Source: Gemmatales bacterium (GTDB lineage Bacteria; Planctomycetota; Planctomycetia; Gemmatales; HRBIN36). From it: 50,556 nt of DNA. The number at the start of each line of letters is the position of its first letter. The stretch's first letter is position 1. A program made the translations under genes and the position numbers. Below the pieces are notes generated by a model, which saw only the letters and a list, made by a program, of their open reading frames with translations, searched no databases and had not been told where the DNA came from. The DNA lies in NCBI GenBank assembly GCA_025056555.1, contig JANWVZ010000003.1, positions 1-50,556 on the forward strand. The letters run 5' to 3'. Shown here piece by piece: positions 18,313 through 26,943 of the stretch.

Positions 18313-18458
18313 TAATCTGCGACCATCTCCTTAATCAGTGACCATCTCCATAATCGCGATCATCTCCTTTCCTTAATCGCGACCATCCCCCTAATCAACG
18401 GTCATTCTCTTAATCGGCGATCATCTCCGTAATCTGCGTTCAGCAGCGTAATCCGCTG
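18313..18458. repeat. Degenerate tandem repeat, 19 bp, about seven units
   Basis: The plus-strand unit is close to TAATCNGCGACCATCTCCN. Successive units read TAATCTGCGACCATCTCCT, TAATCAGTGACCATCTCCA, TAATCGCGATCATCTCC (with extra bases), TAATCGCGACCATCCCCC, TAATCAACGGTCATTCTCT, TAATCGGCGATCATCTCCG and TAATCTGCGTTCAGCAGCG, then a partial copy. On the other strand it reads GATTA-GGAGATG-TCGC. It is a simple minisatellite, probably generated by slippage and now diverging. Confidence 0.7.
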
Positions 18459-18713
18459 TTTGCTTTCGCCATGCACCTCACGTCTGCCCTGAGAGGACGA
18501 TCCGAGGCATCACTGGCTGTTGCGGGAGGAAGCTGCCCAGCTACCCGCAATAGTGTCGGGCGTCGAAGCGGAGTCGGCAACGGCTCTGCTGGCATCGCGG
18601 GATAGCAGGGACGCGTTACCTCAGCACGTTGGCACATTATTACCAGCGGCGTATCCTGCTGACCATCCGCTCGCACCGAACACGCGGCCAATGATTCGGA
18701 TTGGCGCTGATGT

Positions 18714-19136
18714 TTAGGAGGAATATTCCGTTTCTTCAAATTCGATGTCTGAGTCAGCACAGATAATGTCAGCACAAATAGCCCATCCAAGCTGAAGGTG
18801 AGTCAGGGGACGTTCAACGTGACACCAGATAGCGTGCTCCTTTGGCAAGGGAGGTGGTCCTAGCATAGCCGAACCTAGGTCGTCATAGAAACTGAATCGA
18901 AGTTCAACCAACAACTTGCGGAGTGCGCCCAGAGCGAGCTTCCGCCAATATAACTCGGGGATGAAGTAGGGTGGGTCATCCGGTGGAGTGCGATGCCAGT
19001 GGCGAAGAGCGATTTCCTTATACCTGAGGAATATAAGTCATTCAGGTTGGTACGTGTCCACGAAAGTTATGACCATGCTTGCCCCCACATCATTCAGGCG
19101 AACCTCGATAATCTGTTGATCGAGCATTTGGTTCAT
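18714..19136 (-). pseudogene. Immunity-like gene interrupted by one in-frame TGA
   Basis: From the ATG at 19136 (AGGAG 11 nt upstream) one reading frame runs 141 codons to the stop at 18714, broken only by a TGA at codon 33 (19038-19040). The track shows just the last 66 codons. Before the stop the product reads LDQQIIEVRLNDVGAS and VITFVDTYQPE; after it LIFLRYKEIALRHWHRTPP, FIPELYWRKLALGALRKLL and an acidic tail ending FEETEYSS. The gene begins 27 nt after the RHS toxin tip on the same strand, exactly where a cognate immunity gene would sit, and its size and acidic tail fit that role. A TGG-to-TGA change is the simplest lesion. No named immunity family is recognised. Confidence 0.5.
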
Positions 19137-19163
19137 GGTGTACGTTTCTCCTGACTGGCAAAG

Positions 19164-20226
19164 TTAAGACAAATTCCCCCTATGATGATGAGCACGGTAT
19201 CCAGAGGAATCATAGCGAGGACGATACCGCCTTTCCGGAAACTTTGGGCCGAGCCGCATTACGCTCCCATTAGGCCAAATCCAAATCACTGATCCATCAG
19301 GATGACGGTACTGGACATACCAACCCGCGGTTGTGTAATGAAACTCGAAGCGCTGGCTGCGAATAGCAATATGTGCGTCGGCCCAATCCAGCCCTTGGAG
19401 GTTGGGAAGTCTGGCCGCGGCGTTATTATCCCGTGGGAGTGAAAGGCCTGTTGCTGGCTGTCCTACGCCCCCAGGAGCAGAAACTGTGAGGGACCGTTGC
19501 TGTGAAGTAACAGTCTGCGACACGGGATGCAGCTGCCGCCCAACCTTAGGAGGACACCAGCGACCTCTAGGCCGGCATGCAAGATCAGCCCATTGTGATA
19601 TATGTCGTAACTACCTCGCCCAACCTGCGCCAGACTCTGGCCCATGTCCCAAACCAACACTGCCCGACCAAATACACCAGCACGTGTCGCCGCAGGTAAC
19701 TGGGCTAGTTGTGTAGTGCCAGCAGTGATCAAAAGTTCCCAACCGTGGCGTGCGGAGGGGAAGCTGTTGTTATAGTACGGGCGGTGTTCACATCCGCAAC
19801 TGGCCAAATTTCGATCGGCTCATTGCGAAAGCTAAGGGTTAGCACCGACCAGGTCGCCTTGGGAATACCATGCACGTTAGCCTGAGCACCGATACGTAAG
19901 CCATCGGCCGCCGCCGCTCAGGTTTTCGGATGGAACAGCGTTCCTGTAGCTTGATAGGAGGCGCACCCTGTCTCACCCACCCACCAGGCACCACCGCAAA
20001 GAGCTACGACAAACAGGATGAGAGGAACCGCTTGACAGCTGGGGTCTCTGAACGAGGTCGGAACGTTGATGACATTGCAATACAGATTGAGAGCGCCGGC
20101 GGCGAAGCCGAGGGGGTCTTGTGTTCTCTCGCGGTCATATCCGTATATATATATACAAGGATTCCGTACTAATTCCTCTATCATAGGGTGATGCATCGGG
20201 ACGGCGATTTTGTGAGTTCTAAGCAT
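19164..20226 (-). pseudogene. Decayed tip of an RHS-repeat polymorphic toxin
   Basis: Three minus-strand frames continue one another. Frame A (20226-19918) contains DPLGFAAGALNLYCNVINVP followed by DPS, the end of the RHS core (usual form DPLGFAGGDxNLYRYVGNxPxxxxDPSG). It then hits a stop at 19918 but reads on protein-like (ADGLRIGAQANVHGIPKATW). Frame B (from about 19790 to 19600) gives RHGWELLITAGTTQLAQLPA, and frame C (to 19164) ends with WYVQYRHPDGSVIWIWPNGS and HHHRGNLS. At least one stop and two frameshifts separate them. Only the last 45 or so residues of the RHS core remain, so the large shell-forming part is gone. The C-terminal domain would have been the toxin payload; its activity is not recognised. 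Confidence 0.6.
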
Positions 20227-20387
20227 AAACTGTTAATTAAATGGCTTGGAGCGAGGCTGTTCGCGAATTGCCCATTTACCGTGAGCGCGCGGTTGTCTAA
20301 ATAAGCGATGTTCTTGTGGAACTTACTCGAGGGGCGACGCTGGGCGTTGAGGGTGAGGGCGTGCTATTGACCAAAACGTAACCCGAC

Positions 20388-20909
20388 GGTGGATTCCGAG
20401 CCTTATCGTGCAGGTAAGTGGGCTCATTGGATCGTGTGATTAGACTTTGCGCCTCAGCTGGTGGTGGATTCCGAGTCTAATAGTGAAGGTAAGCGGGCAA
20501 AGTGGATGGCATGCTTAGATTTCGCGTGGCAGGCGGCCCATTAGGATTATTACAGTGAACCTAAGTGCGACAGTTGGAGTGCAAGACTAGGCTTTACACC
20601 GCACCGGTGGTGGATTTCGAGTGCTATAGTGATGGTAAGTGGGGAAAGTGGATTGCATGATTAGACTCAGCGCCGCAGGTGACGGCGGATTTCGAGTCTT
20701 AGAATGAAAGTAAGTGAGCAAATTGGATCACCTGATTAGATTTTGCGTCGCAGACAGTGGTGCATTCCAAATTTCATGGTGAAGTTAGATACGGAAAGTG
20801 GAGCGGATGATTAGAGTTTGTGCCGCGGGACGGAGGTAGATTTTGAGTATTATAGGGGAGGTAAGTAGGGCGCGGCGGAGCATGTTGTTATTCCAAGCAG
20901 CGCCAGGCA
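20388..20909. repeat. Imperfect 75-bp tandem repeat, seven units
   Basis: Units start at about 20388, 20463, 20534 (strongly diverged), 20609, 20684, 20759 and 20835. Each opens with GGTGGATTCCGAG or a close variant, has GTAAGTGGGCAAAGTGGAT in the middle and GATTAGACTTTGCGCCGCAG near the end. The period is a multiple of three and no indels are needed between most units, but every frame contains stop codons in most units, so it is not coding today. It lies just upstream of the RHS remnant. Confidence 0.75.
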
Positions 20910-21458
20910 GTGGGGCAGACCGCAAGTGGTGGCGCGACTAACAGAAACTGGCGTTCTACTCCTAATGGGCGTTGCCAAGGATTGTTCGGAGGGCAGGGGC
21001 GAACCACTGCGTGAGGTTTACGGGCATGGGTATTTCGGCACTACGTCGGCGCGTGGCTGACCACTTCAGATGGGTGTATCCATGTACCGCAGAGGGATGA
21101 CGTATTGCCGGGCGACATTGAGCCCTACCTTCTAACATCGGCAGGAACGAGACGGCGGACAATGTGAGATGGGAGCTAGGTCTTCGAAAAACTGGGCGTT
21201 ATCCGTCTCTGCGGAGCTTTCCTAATAGGCGGATGTTCCGACAGGCTGAGCCGGGAAGCGGTGCGGAACATGCCACGATATCGGATTCGGTTTCAGCACA
21301 TGGTTACGATCCGAAGGTCGCGAGGGTTGATCATCTCAGCAACTGGATTGAAGGAATGCGCGGAAGTTTGCTGCATCTCTGGGATGAGAGGAGCACGTTG
21401 ATGGTTTTTTGAGAGGAAAAGCCCAGGGTGGTACAGGGGTGGGCAGAAGGCGGCAGTC
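20910..21458. other. Gene-poor stretch beside the SGNH hydrolase gene
   Basis: Two overlapping candidate ORFs (21164-21412 plus, 82 codons; 20962-21162 minus, 66 codons) lack ribosome binding sites and family features. The plus-strand one reads fairly naturally in its second half (DPKVARVDHLSNWIEGMRG) and might be the relic of a gene, but I cannot support a call. No RNA gene or terminator was seen. Confidence 0.3.
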
Positions 21459-22214
21459 TCACTGTTTCAAGAGTTCCAGAATCACGGGTTTGACAGCCTG
21501 AGCCCACAATTCGTATCCCTTTTCGGAAAGGTGGAGGTAATCGGGCATGATTTCTGGAGGAATGTGCCCATCTGGCTTTATGAACAAATGACCGATATCG
21601 AGATACTTCACAGTTTTGCCTCCGTCGTCGAGTTTGGCAATGATTTGGTTGACTCGGGAGATTTTTTCCCGCTGAGCCTTGACGGCCGGATTCGACGGGT
21701 CTTTGCCCCGTGGAAAGATACCCAAAAGCAACACCTTGGTCTTGGGCGAGCGTTGATGAATTTCGCGGACGATAGCGGTGATGCCGTCAGCGATTTCCTC
21801 CGCAGTGTTATCATTGCCGTTGGAATTGTTGGTCCCGATCATGAGCATCACCACCTTGGGCCGGATGCCGTCCAACTCGCCATTCTGAATCCGCCATAAG
21901 ACATGTTGGGTCCGGTCGCCACCAATTCCGAAATTGGCGGTCTTCAGCGGGACAAATTCGCGCTCGAAAAGGCTGGCTCCTGGGGCTTTCGGGTTGTGCC
22001 CCTCACCGCCCCAGGCGTCGGTGATGGAATCGCCGAGGAAGAGCACGTCAATGCCACCACGTTTCGCTATGGCCACGAACGTCTCGTGCCGTTTGAGCCA
22101 GTTGGCATCGCGTGGAACGGGTTTGACTGCCGAATGCAGCTTCTCCTGCGCTTGCGTTCCCAGGGGCAGCGCGATGGCCATCAGAGCGCAGACAAGACTT
22201 CGCAGCGTGGGCAT
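21459..22214 (-). CDS. Secreted SGNH/GDSL-type hydrolase
   Basis: A 251-residue esterase or lipase of the SGNH superfamily, exported by a signal peptide (LVCALMAIALPLGTQAQ). All four blocks are visible: FLGDSITDAW with the nucleophilic serine, FGIGGDRTQ with the oxyanion glycine, MIGTNNSNG with the asparagine, and PDYLHLSEKG with the catalytic aspartate and histidine. Closely similar proteins, annotated as PAF-acetylhydrolase-like or acylhydrolases, are abundant in planctomycetes, where they are thought to deacetylate glycans, though the substrate here is unknown. AAGGAGG lies 8 nt before the ATG. It is divergent from the lutC-like gene across about 120 nt that must hold both promoters. Confidence 0.9.
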   Translation of the reverse strand: MPTLRSLVCALMAIALPLGTQAQEKLHSAVKPVPRDANWLKRHETFVAIAKRGGIDVLFLGDSITDAWGGEGHNPKAPGASLFEREFVPLKTANFGIGGDRTQHVLWRIQNGELDGIRPKVVMLMIGTNNSNGNDNTAEEIADGITAIVREIHQRSPKTKVLLLGIFPRGKDPSNPAVKAQREKISRVNQIIAKLDDGGKTVKYLDIGHLFIKPDGHIPPEIMPDYLHLSEKGYELWAQAVKPVILELLKQ

Positions 22215-22333
22215 GGCAGTTCCTCCTTAGTTGGCCGTGGTAGTGTGCGTCATTAGACGGAGTACGATGGTATCGTCAAGCAGGAGGACAGGCCAGTTAC
22301 CATAATTAACACCAGAGAAACAAGGGGGAGGTG

Positions 22334-23035
22334 ATGTCGGCGGAGAAATCTGATACGCAACGCCCACGGATGCTCCAACGGATTCGGGAAGCGGTATATG
22401 CCGGTAATCGTTACGGAAGTTCCGAAGAACCCGGTCCACGCGGCCAGCTGGCCTATCAGGGAGTCGGGGAGACCGACCTGGTGCAGGGCTTTGCGTACTC
22501 CTTGCGACGTGCGGGGGGGCATTTTTACTATGCCGAGTCGAGCGGAGCAGTGACGCGGGTGATAATTCCTATCCTGGAAAATGCCGGGGTGCATCGCGTC
22601 GGTATCAGTGCGGAATCCCTCTTTGATGAACCGCTGTACTTGGAGAGGAGGCTACAAGGATTTGGACTGCAAACCTGGCGACCAGGGCAGGAAGTCGGCG
22701 ACACTGCGGCGGGAATCAAGGAAACGCTTTTCGCACTGGATGCGGGAATAACGGGCGTGGATGCATTGGTCGCGGAAACGGGAACGATTGTGCTGGCGGC
22801 GAAACCGCAGCGGCCTCGATCGTTGAGCTTGTTGCCACGGCTGTACGTGGCTGTGGCTCGCGCCGACCAGATTGTGCCCGATTTATTCGATTGGTTTGGG
22901 GCGCACCCGCCGACGACAATGCCCTCGGCCTGGACGTTCATAACGGGTCCGAGCAAGACGGGCGACATCGAGCTGACGCTGGTCACCGGCGTGCATGGCC
23001 CTGGTGAAGTCCATGTCGTTGTTTACCCGGCATAA
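22334..23035 (+). CDS. LUD-domain protein, LutC/YkgG-like
   Basis: A 233-residue LUD-domain protein. The C-terminal signature FITGPSKTGDIELTLVTGVH, with GPGEVHVV after it, is that of LutC (YkgG), one of three proteins that make up the LutABC lactate-oxidising complex. Upstream, GVDALVAETGTIVL is also typical of the domain. No lutA or lutB lies next to it, so it may serve a LutAB encoded elsewhere or have another role. The ATG at 22334 is preferred over the GTG at 22331 because the GGGGGAGG site is nearer normal spacing for it. It opens the rightward gene run that continues with citrate synthase. Confidence 0.82.
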   Translation: MSAEKSDTQRPRMLQRIREAVYAGNRYGSSEEPGPRGQLAYQGVGETDLVQGFAYSLRRAGGHFYYAESSGAVTRVIIPILENAGVHRVGISAESLFDEPLYLERRLQGFGLQTWRPGQEVGDTAAGIKETLFALDAGITGVDALVAETGTIVLAAKPQRPRSLSLLPRLYVAVARADQIVPDLFDWFGAHPPTTMPSAWTFITGPSKTGDIELTLVTGVHGPGEVHVVVYPA

Positions 23036-23129
23036 AACAAAAGTGCGGTGCTTGCTCGGCCCGTCCGCCAATATACAAAAAGGGGCATGCCCATAAGAGC
23101 GTGACTGAGTGAGCAGAAGGGAAGGACGC

Positions 23130-24278
23130 ATGGCCAGTGGTGTGACGCTGCCGTTACGACCGGGGCTGGAAGGCGTCCCGGTCGCGGAATCCGCAATCAG
23201 CTTCATAGACGGACAACGGGCCCGGCTGAGCTACCGCGGTTATGTGGTGGAAGAACTGGCACGGAAAAGTTGCTACGAGGAAGTGGCCTGGCTGTTGCTG
23301 CGCGGGGAATTACCCACTCAGCGGGAGTTGGCAGATTTCGACCGGCAATTGCGCAGCCATCGCCGCATCAAGTATCGCCTGCGCGATTTGCTGAAATGTT
23401 TGCCCGAAACAGGCCATCCCATGGGCGCGTTGCAGGCAGCAGTGGCGGCCTTGGGCATGTTTTATCCTGCTAAAGATGTAGCTAATCCGCAGACCAATTG
23501 GGAGTCGGTAGTACGTATCATAGCCAAGATGCCGACGATTGTGGCCGCCTTTCACCGTCTGCGTAACGGCGACGACGATTTGCCCCCGCGGGATGACCTG
23601 GATCATGCGGGAAATTTCTACTGGATGCTCTTTGAGCGCGAACCCTCCCCGGCAATGCGCAAGGTACTGGATGCCTGCCTGGTATTACACGCCGAGCATA
23701 CCATGAACGCCAGCACTTTTGCCGGGCGCGTGGCGGCCTCGACACTGGCCGATCCGTACACGGTGGTCAGCGCGGCTATCGGCACCTTGACAGGCCCGTT
23801 GCACGGCGGGGCAAATGAGCAGGTTCTGGATATGCTCGAGGAAATCGGCAGTGTGGAGCGGGTGCGGCCCTGGCTCCGGGAAGCCTTAGCCAAGAAACGC
23901 AAAATTATGGGCTTCGGGCACCGGGTGTACAAAGTCAAGGATCCGCGAGCGACTGTGCTTCAGGAATTGGCGGAACACGTTTTCGCAGAGACCGGTCGGC
24001 CAAAACTTTATGACATTGCTGTCGAACTCGAACGCGCTGCCGCCGAAGAACTGGGACCGAAAGGCATTTATCCCAACGTGGATTTTTACTCCGGCATTGT
24101 TTACATGAGCCTGGGGATTCCCAAGGATTTGTTCACGCCGATCTTTGCCATTTCGCGCGTGGCCGGCTGGCTGGCGCATTGGCTGGAGCAACTTCAGAAC
24201 AACCGTATCTTCCGCCCCGAGCAGATCTATGTCGGTAAACCTGACCGTGGGTACATTCCTTTGGAAGAGCGGCCGTGA
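23130..24278 (+). CDS. gltA: Citrate synthase
   Basis: Condenses oxaloacetate with acetyl-CoA to give citrate, the entry step of the TCA cycle. The short (382-residue) form resembles the dimeric CitZ-type enzymes. The catalytic residues are recognisable: His in GPLHGGANE, His in GFGHRVYKVKDPR and Asp in PNVDFYSG; the substrate-binding HAEHTMNAS is present too. The ATG at 23130 follows GAAGGA by a few bases; the GTG at 23109 would add seven residues (SRREGR) and is less likely. It follows the lutC-like gene by 94 nt. Some members of this family act as 2-methylcitrate synthases, which motif inspection cannot exclude. Confidence 0.92.
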   Translation: MASGVTLPLRPGLEGVPVAESAISFIDGQRARLSYRGYVVEELARKSCYEEVAWLLLRGELPTQRELADFDRQLRSHRRIKYRLRDLLKCLPETGHPMGALQAAVAALGMFYPAKDVANPQTNWESVVRIIAKMPTIVAAFHRLRNGDDDLPPRDDLDHAGNFYWMLFEREPSPAMRKVLDACLVLHAEHTMNASTFAGRVAASTLADPYTVVSAAIGTLTGPLHGGANEQVLDMLEEIGSVERVRPWLREALAKKRKIMGFGHRVYKVKDPRATVLQELAEHVFAETGRPKLYDIAVELERAAAEELGPKGIYPNVDFYSGIVYMSLGIPKDLFTPIFAISRVAGWLAHWLEQLQNNRIFRPEQIYVGKPDRGYIPLEERP

Positions 24279-24377
24279 GCAGGCCATTACGACCTTTTTT
24301 CTTCCGCAAAGAATTGACACCCGCGAGTCGGAATAACATCTGCACTCGGTTGGAACCAAAGACTGGGCCAGAAGATT

Positions 24378-25655
24378 ATGCTCGACCCGCAATTCGTGGC
24401 CGAAAATGCTGAACTGGTGAAGGAGAATTGTCGACGCCGGCAGGTTCAGGCCGACGTCGATCGTGCCGTGACTCTGTATCAGCAACGCAAGGAACTGACA
24501 CGGCAGGTGCAGGCGCTGCATCAGCGGCAAAACGAACTGCAAAAGCAAACCGGCCGTGAAAAAGATCCAAGCCAACGCCAGGCGCTGATCGAAGAAGGAA
24601 GGCAATTACGCAGCCAAGTGGCGGAGTTGGAAAACCATTTGCGCCAGGTCGAAGAAGCGCTCCGCGCGGTTCTGTACACCATTCCCAATCTGACCCATCC
24701 CGAAGCACCGCCTGGTTCACGGCCGGAAGACAATCGCGTCCTGCGCACCTGGGGAGAACCCCCACAGTTTTCGTTTCGCCCGAAAGACCACGTTACGCTT
24801 GCCGAGAAGCTCGATCTGGTGGATTTCGAGGCAGGCTCTGCGGTGACAGGTCCGAAATTCTATTTTCTCAAGAATGAGGCGGTTCTGCTGGAACTGGCCC
24901 TGGTGCAGTATGCTTTCCAAACTTTGTTGGCTGAGGGTTTCACGCCGGTCATCACACCGGATTTGGCCAAAGCGGAGGTGGTAGAAGGAATCGGCTTCAT
25001 TCCTCGAGGTCCGGAGACGCAGATTTACAGCGTGGCTCATACCGATTTATGCCTGATTGCCACTGCAGAAATCACGCTGGGGGGCATGCACCGCGACCAG
25101 CTTCTAGAAGAGAACAAGTTGCCGCTTCGATACGTCGGCTTGTCGCACTGTTTCCGCACCGAAGCTGGTGCGCCGGGGCGTGAAGGGCGCGGCCTGTTTC
25201 GCGTGCACCAGTTTACCAAAGTCGAGATGTTCGTCTTTTGTGTGCCCGAACAAAGCGAACACTGGCATCAGGAACTTCTTCGCATCGAGGAAAAACTTTT
25301 CCAGGGGTTGGGGATTGCCTATCGCGTGATTGACACGTGTGCCGGCGATCTTGGTGGGCCTGCTTATCGCAAATTTGATATTGAAGCCTGGATGCCTGGT
25401 CGCGGGGAACACGGTGAGTATGCTGAGGTGACCAGCACTTCCAATTGCACCGACTACCAGGCGCGCCGCTTGAACATCCGCTATCGTCCCACGGGTCAAA
25501 AAGGAACACGGTTCGTGCATACGCTGAACGGGACCGCCATCGCTACCAGCCGAGCCATTGTGGCCATTCTGGAGAATTATCAACGGGGCGATGGCTCCGT
25601 GGTGGTACCGCAAGTGCTGCGTCCCTGGGTGGGTAAGGAGTTGATTGGGCCGTAA
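24378..25655 (+). CDS. serS: Seryl-tRNA synthetase
   Basis: A class II aminoacyl-tRNA synthetase charging tRNA-Ser with serine. The N-terminal 100 residues form the long antiparallel coiled coil that grips the tRNA (from VDRAVTLYQQRKELTRQVQ onwards). The catalytic domain shows motif 2 (CFRTEAGAPGREGRGLFRVH, then QFTKVEM) and motif 3 (NGTAIATSRAIVAILENYQ). The 425-residue length is standard. The upstream ribosome binding site is weak (AGAAG). It lies 99 nt after citrate synthase and 43 nt before dxr, all on one strand. Confidence 0.97.
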   Translation: MLDPQFVAENAELVKENCRRRQVQADVDRAVTLYQQRKELTRQVQALHQRQNELQKQTGREKDPSQRQALIEEGRQLRSQVAELENHLRQVEEALRAVLYTIPNLTHPEAPPGSRPEDNRVLRTWGEPPQFSFRPKDHVTLAEKLDLVDFEAGSAVTGPKFYFLKNEAVLLELALVQYAFQTLLAEGFTPVITPDLAKAEVVEGIGFIPRGPETQIYSVAHTDLCLIATAEITLGGMHRDQLLEENKLPLRYVGLSHCFRTEAGAPGREGRGLFRVHQFTKVEMFVFCVPEQSEHWHQELLRIEEKLFQGLGIAYRVIDTCAGDLGGPAYRKFDIEAWMPGRGEHGEYAEVTSTSNCTDYQARRLNIRYRPTGQKGTRFVHTLNGTAIATSRAIVAILENYQRGDGSVVVPQVLRPWVGKELIGP

Positions 25656-25698
25656 CCACTCGCGCACGGGCGGAATGCGTGGAAAGCCCTAATTCGCC

Positions 25699-26943
25699 AT
25701 GCCTAGTCAGAAGCGGCGGATTGTCATTCTCGGCTCAACAGGCTCCATTGGCAGAAATGCCCTGGAAGTAGTTGCCGCGTTTCCTGATCGGCTGGAGGTG
25801 CTGGGCTTGGCGGCGCGACGTAATAGCACGTTGCTGCTGGAACAGGTGCGGCGGTTTCAGCCACGCTGGGCGGTGCTGACGGATGAAACGTTGCGTTCCC
25901 GAGTTGAGCCGGATACGTTTCGCCCGACGGTGTTACGCTTCGGGGAGTCGGCGCTTGGGGAATTAGCACAAGAGTCCACCGTTGATCTGGTGCTGGTGGC
26001 CATCATCGGGGCAGCGGGGCTGCTCGGTGCTTGGTCGGCCATTGAAGCGGGCAAAATCGTCGCCCTGGCCAATAAGGAAGCCATGGTCCTGGCCGGGCCT
26101 CTTCTGCTCCAGCGGGCGCAACAATGCCACGCGCTTATTCTTCCTGTGGATAGCGAGCACAGTGCTGTATTTCAAATCTTACAAGGGCGCAACAAAGAGG
26201 AACTGGCGCGTATTGTGCTAACGGCCAGCGGTGGCCCCTTTCGCGGTCAGACCCGTGCCGCTTTGGAGCAGGTTACTGCCTTGCAGGCTCTGAACCATCC
26301 CACTTGGCACATGGGGCCGAAAATCACTATTGACTCGGCCACGCTGATGAATAAAGCCCTGGAAATCGTCGAAGCCCGATGGCTGTTCGACGTGGCGCCT
26401 GAGCAAATTGTCGTCCTGATCCATCCCGAGTCAGTAGTGCACGGCTTCGTCGAGATGCGCGACGGCGCAGTTTTTGCACAGCTTTCGCCGCCCGACATGC
26501 GATTGCCCATCCAATACGCGCTGCTGTACCCGGAGCGCTGGCCGGGACCGGCAAAGCGACTGGATTGGTGGGCGTTGCGGACCCTCCATTTCGAGCCGCC
26601 TGACGTGGAAACCTTCCCGGCCTTAGAATTGGGATATCAGGTAGCGCGGCAGGGCGGACTGAGCGGAGCGGTGCTGAACGCGGCCAATGAAGTGGCTGTC
26701 GAATACTTCCTCCAAGGCCGCTGCCGATTCCTGGACATACCGCGTGTGTGTCGTGCGGTTCTGGAAGCCTACTTGAATCAGGCCGAGGGCCGAGCCCGTC
26801 CCAGTGCGACCCTGGGCGAGGCGGAGCGGCTAAGCTCGCTCGCTACTCCGTCCGCGCTGGCGCTATCTGCCCTGACCTTGGAGAACATTCTCGCCGCCGA
26901 TCACTGGGCGAGGCAGGAGGCTCACCGTTGGCTCAGCAGCTGA
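25699..26943 (+). CDS. dxr: 1-deoxy-D-xylulose 5-phosphate reductoisomerase
   Basis: Converts DXP to 2-C-methyl-D-erythritol 4-phosphate with NADPH, the first committed step of the MEP isoprenoid pathway. The NADPH loop is ILGSTGSIGRNALEV; ANKEAMVLAG, PVDSEHSAVFQ (metal ligands), TASGGPFRG and IDSATLMNKALEIVEA are the family blocks, all intact. The 414-residue length is a little above the usual 390-400, with extra sequence near the C-terminus (GRARPSATLGEAERLS). Its 3' end overlaps the start of rseP by 16 nt, and the rseP ribosome binding site lies wholly inside it, so the two are translationally coupled. The dxr-rseP order is widespread in bacteria. Confidence 0.97.
   Translation: MPSQKRRIVILGSTGSIGRNALEVVAAFPDRLEVLGLAARRNSTLLLEQVRRFQPRWAVLTDETLRSRVEPDTFRPTVLRFGESALGELAQESTVDLVLVAIIGAAGLLGAWSAIEAGKIVALANKEAMVLAGPLLLQRAQQCHALILPVDSEHSAVFQILQGRNKEELARIVLTASGGPFRGQTRAALEQVTALQALNHPTWHMGPKITIDSATLMNKALEIVEARWLFDVAPEQIVVLIHPESVVHGFVEMRDGAVFAQLSPPDMRLPIQYALLYPERWPGPAKRLDWWALRTLHFEPPDVETFPALELGYQVARQGGLSGAVLNAANEVAVEYFLQGRCRFLDIPRVCRAVLEAYLNQAEGRARPSATLGEAERLSSLATPSALALSALTLENILAADHWARQEAHRWLSS
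26915..26920 (+). promoter_or_regulatory. Ribosome binding site that fixes the rseP start
   Basis: A perfect AGGAGG lies 7 nt before a TTG at 26928 in the rseP frame, inside the last codons of dxr. No such site precedes the ORF track's start at 26748. It decides the start in favour of TTG and gives a 16-nt overlap with dxr. Confidence 0.8.

Larger units (their letters stand above)
17665..18713. other. Non-coding stretch carrying two degenerate minisatellites
   Basis: No gene is supported over this kilobase. It holds the two short tandem repeat arrays listed separately and, at 17900-17940, a GGATTACACAGATTTGCACAGAG-like phrase (quoted in part) of the kind often seen as simple repeats in non-coding DNA. 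The ORFs on the track at 18440-18790 (minus) and 18520-18717 (plus) overlap each other and show no family features. Confidence 0.4.

Noticed and set aside
18025-18458. Short repeated units that could suggest a CRISPR array
   Set aside because: Repeats run head to tail with no unique spacers, units are poorly conserved, and no cas gene is in the window.
26748-26927. The ORF track's N-terminal extension of rseP
   Set aside because: It is dxr read in another frame, has no ribosome binding site, and adds about 60 residues unlike the family.
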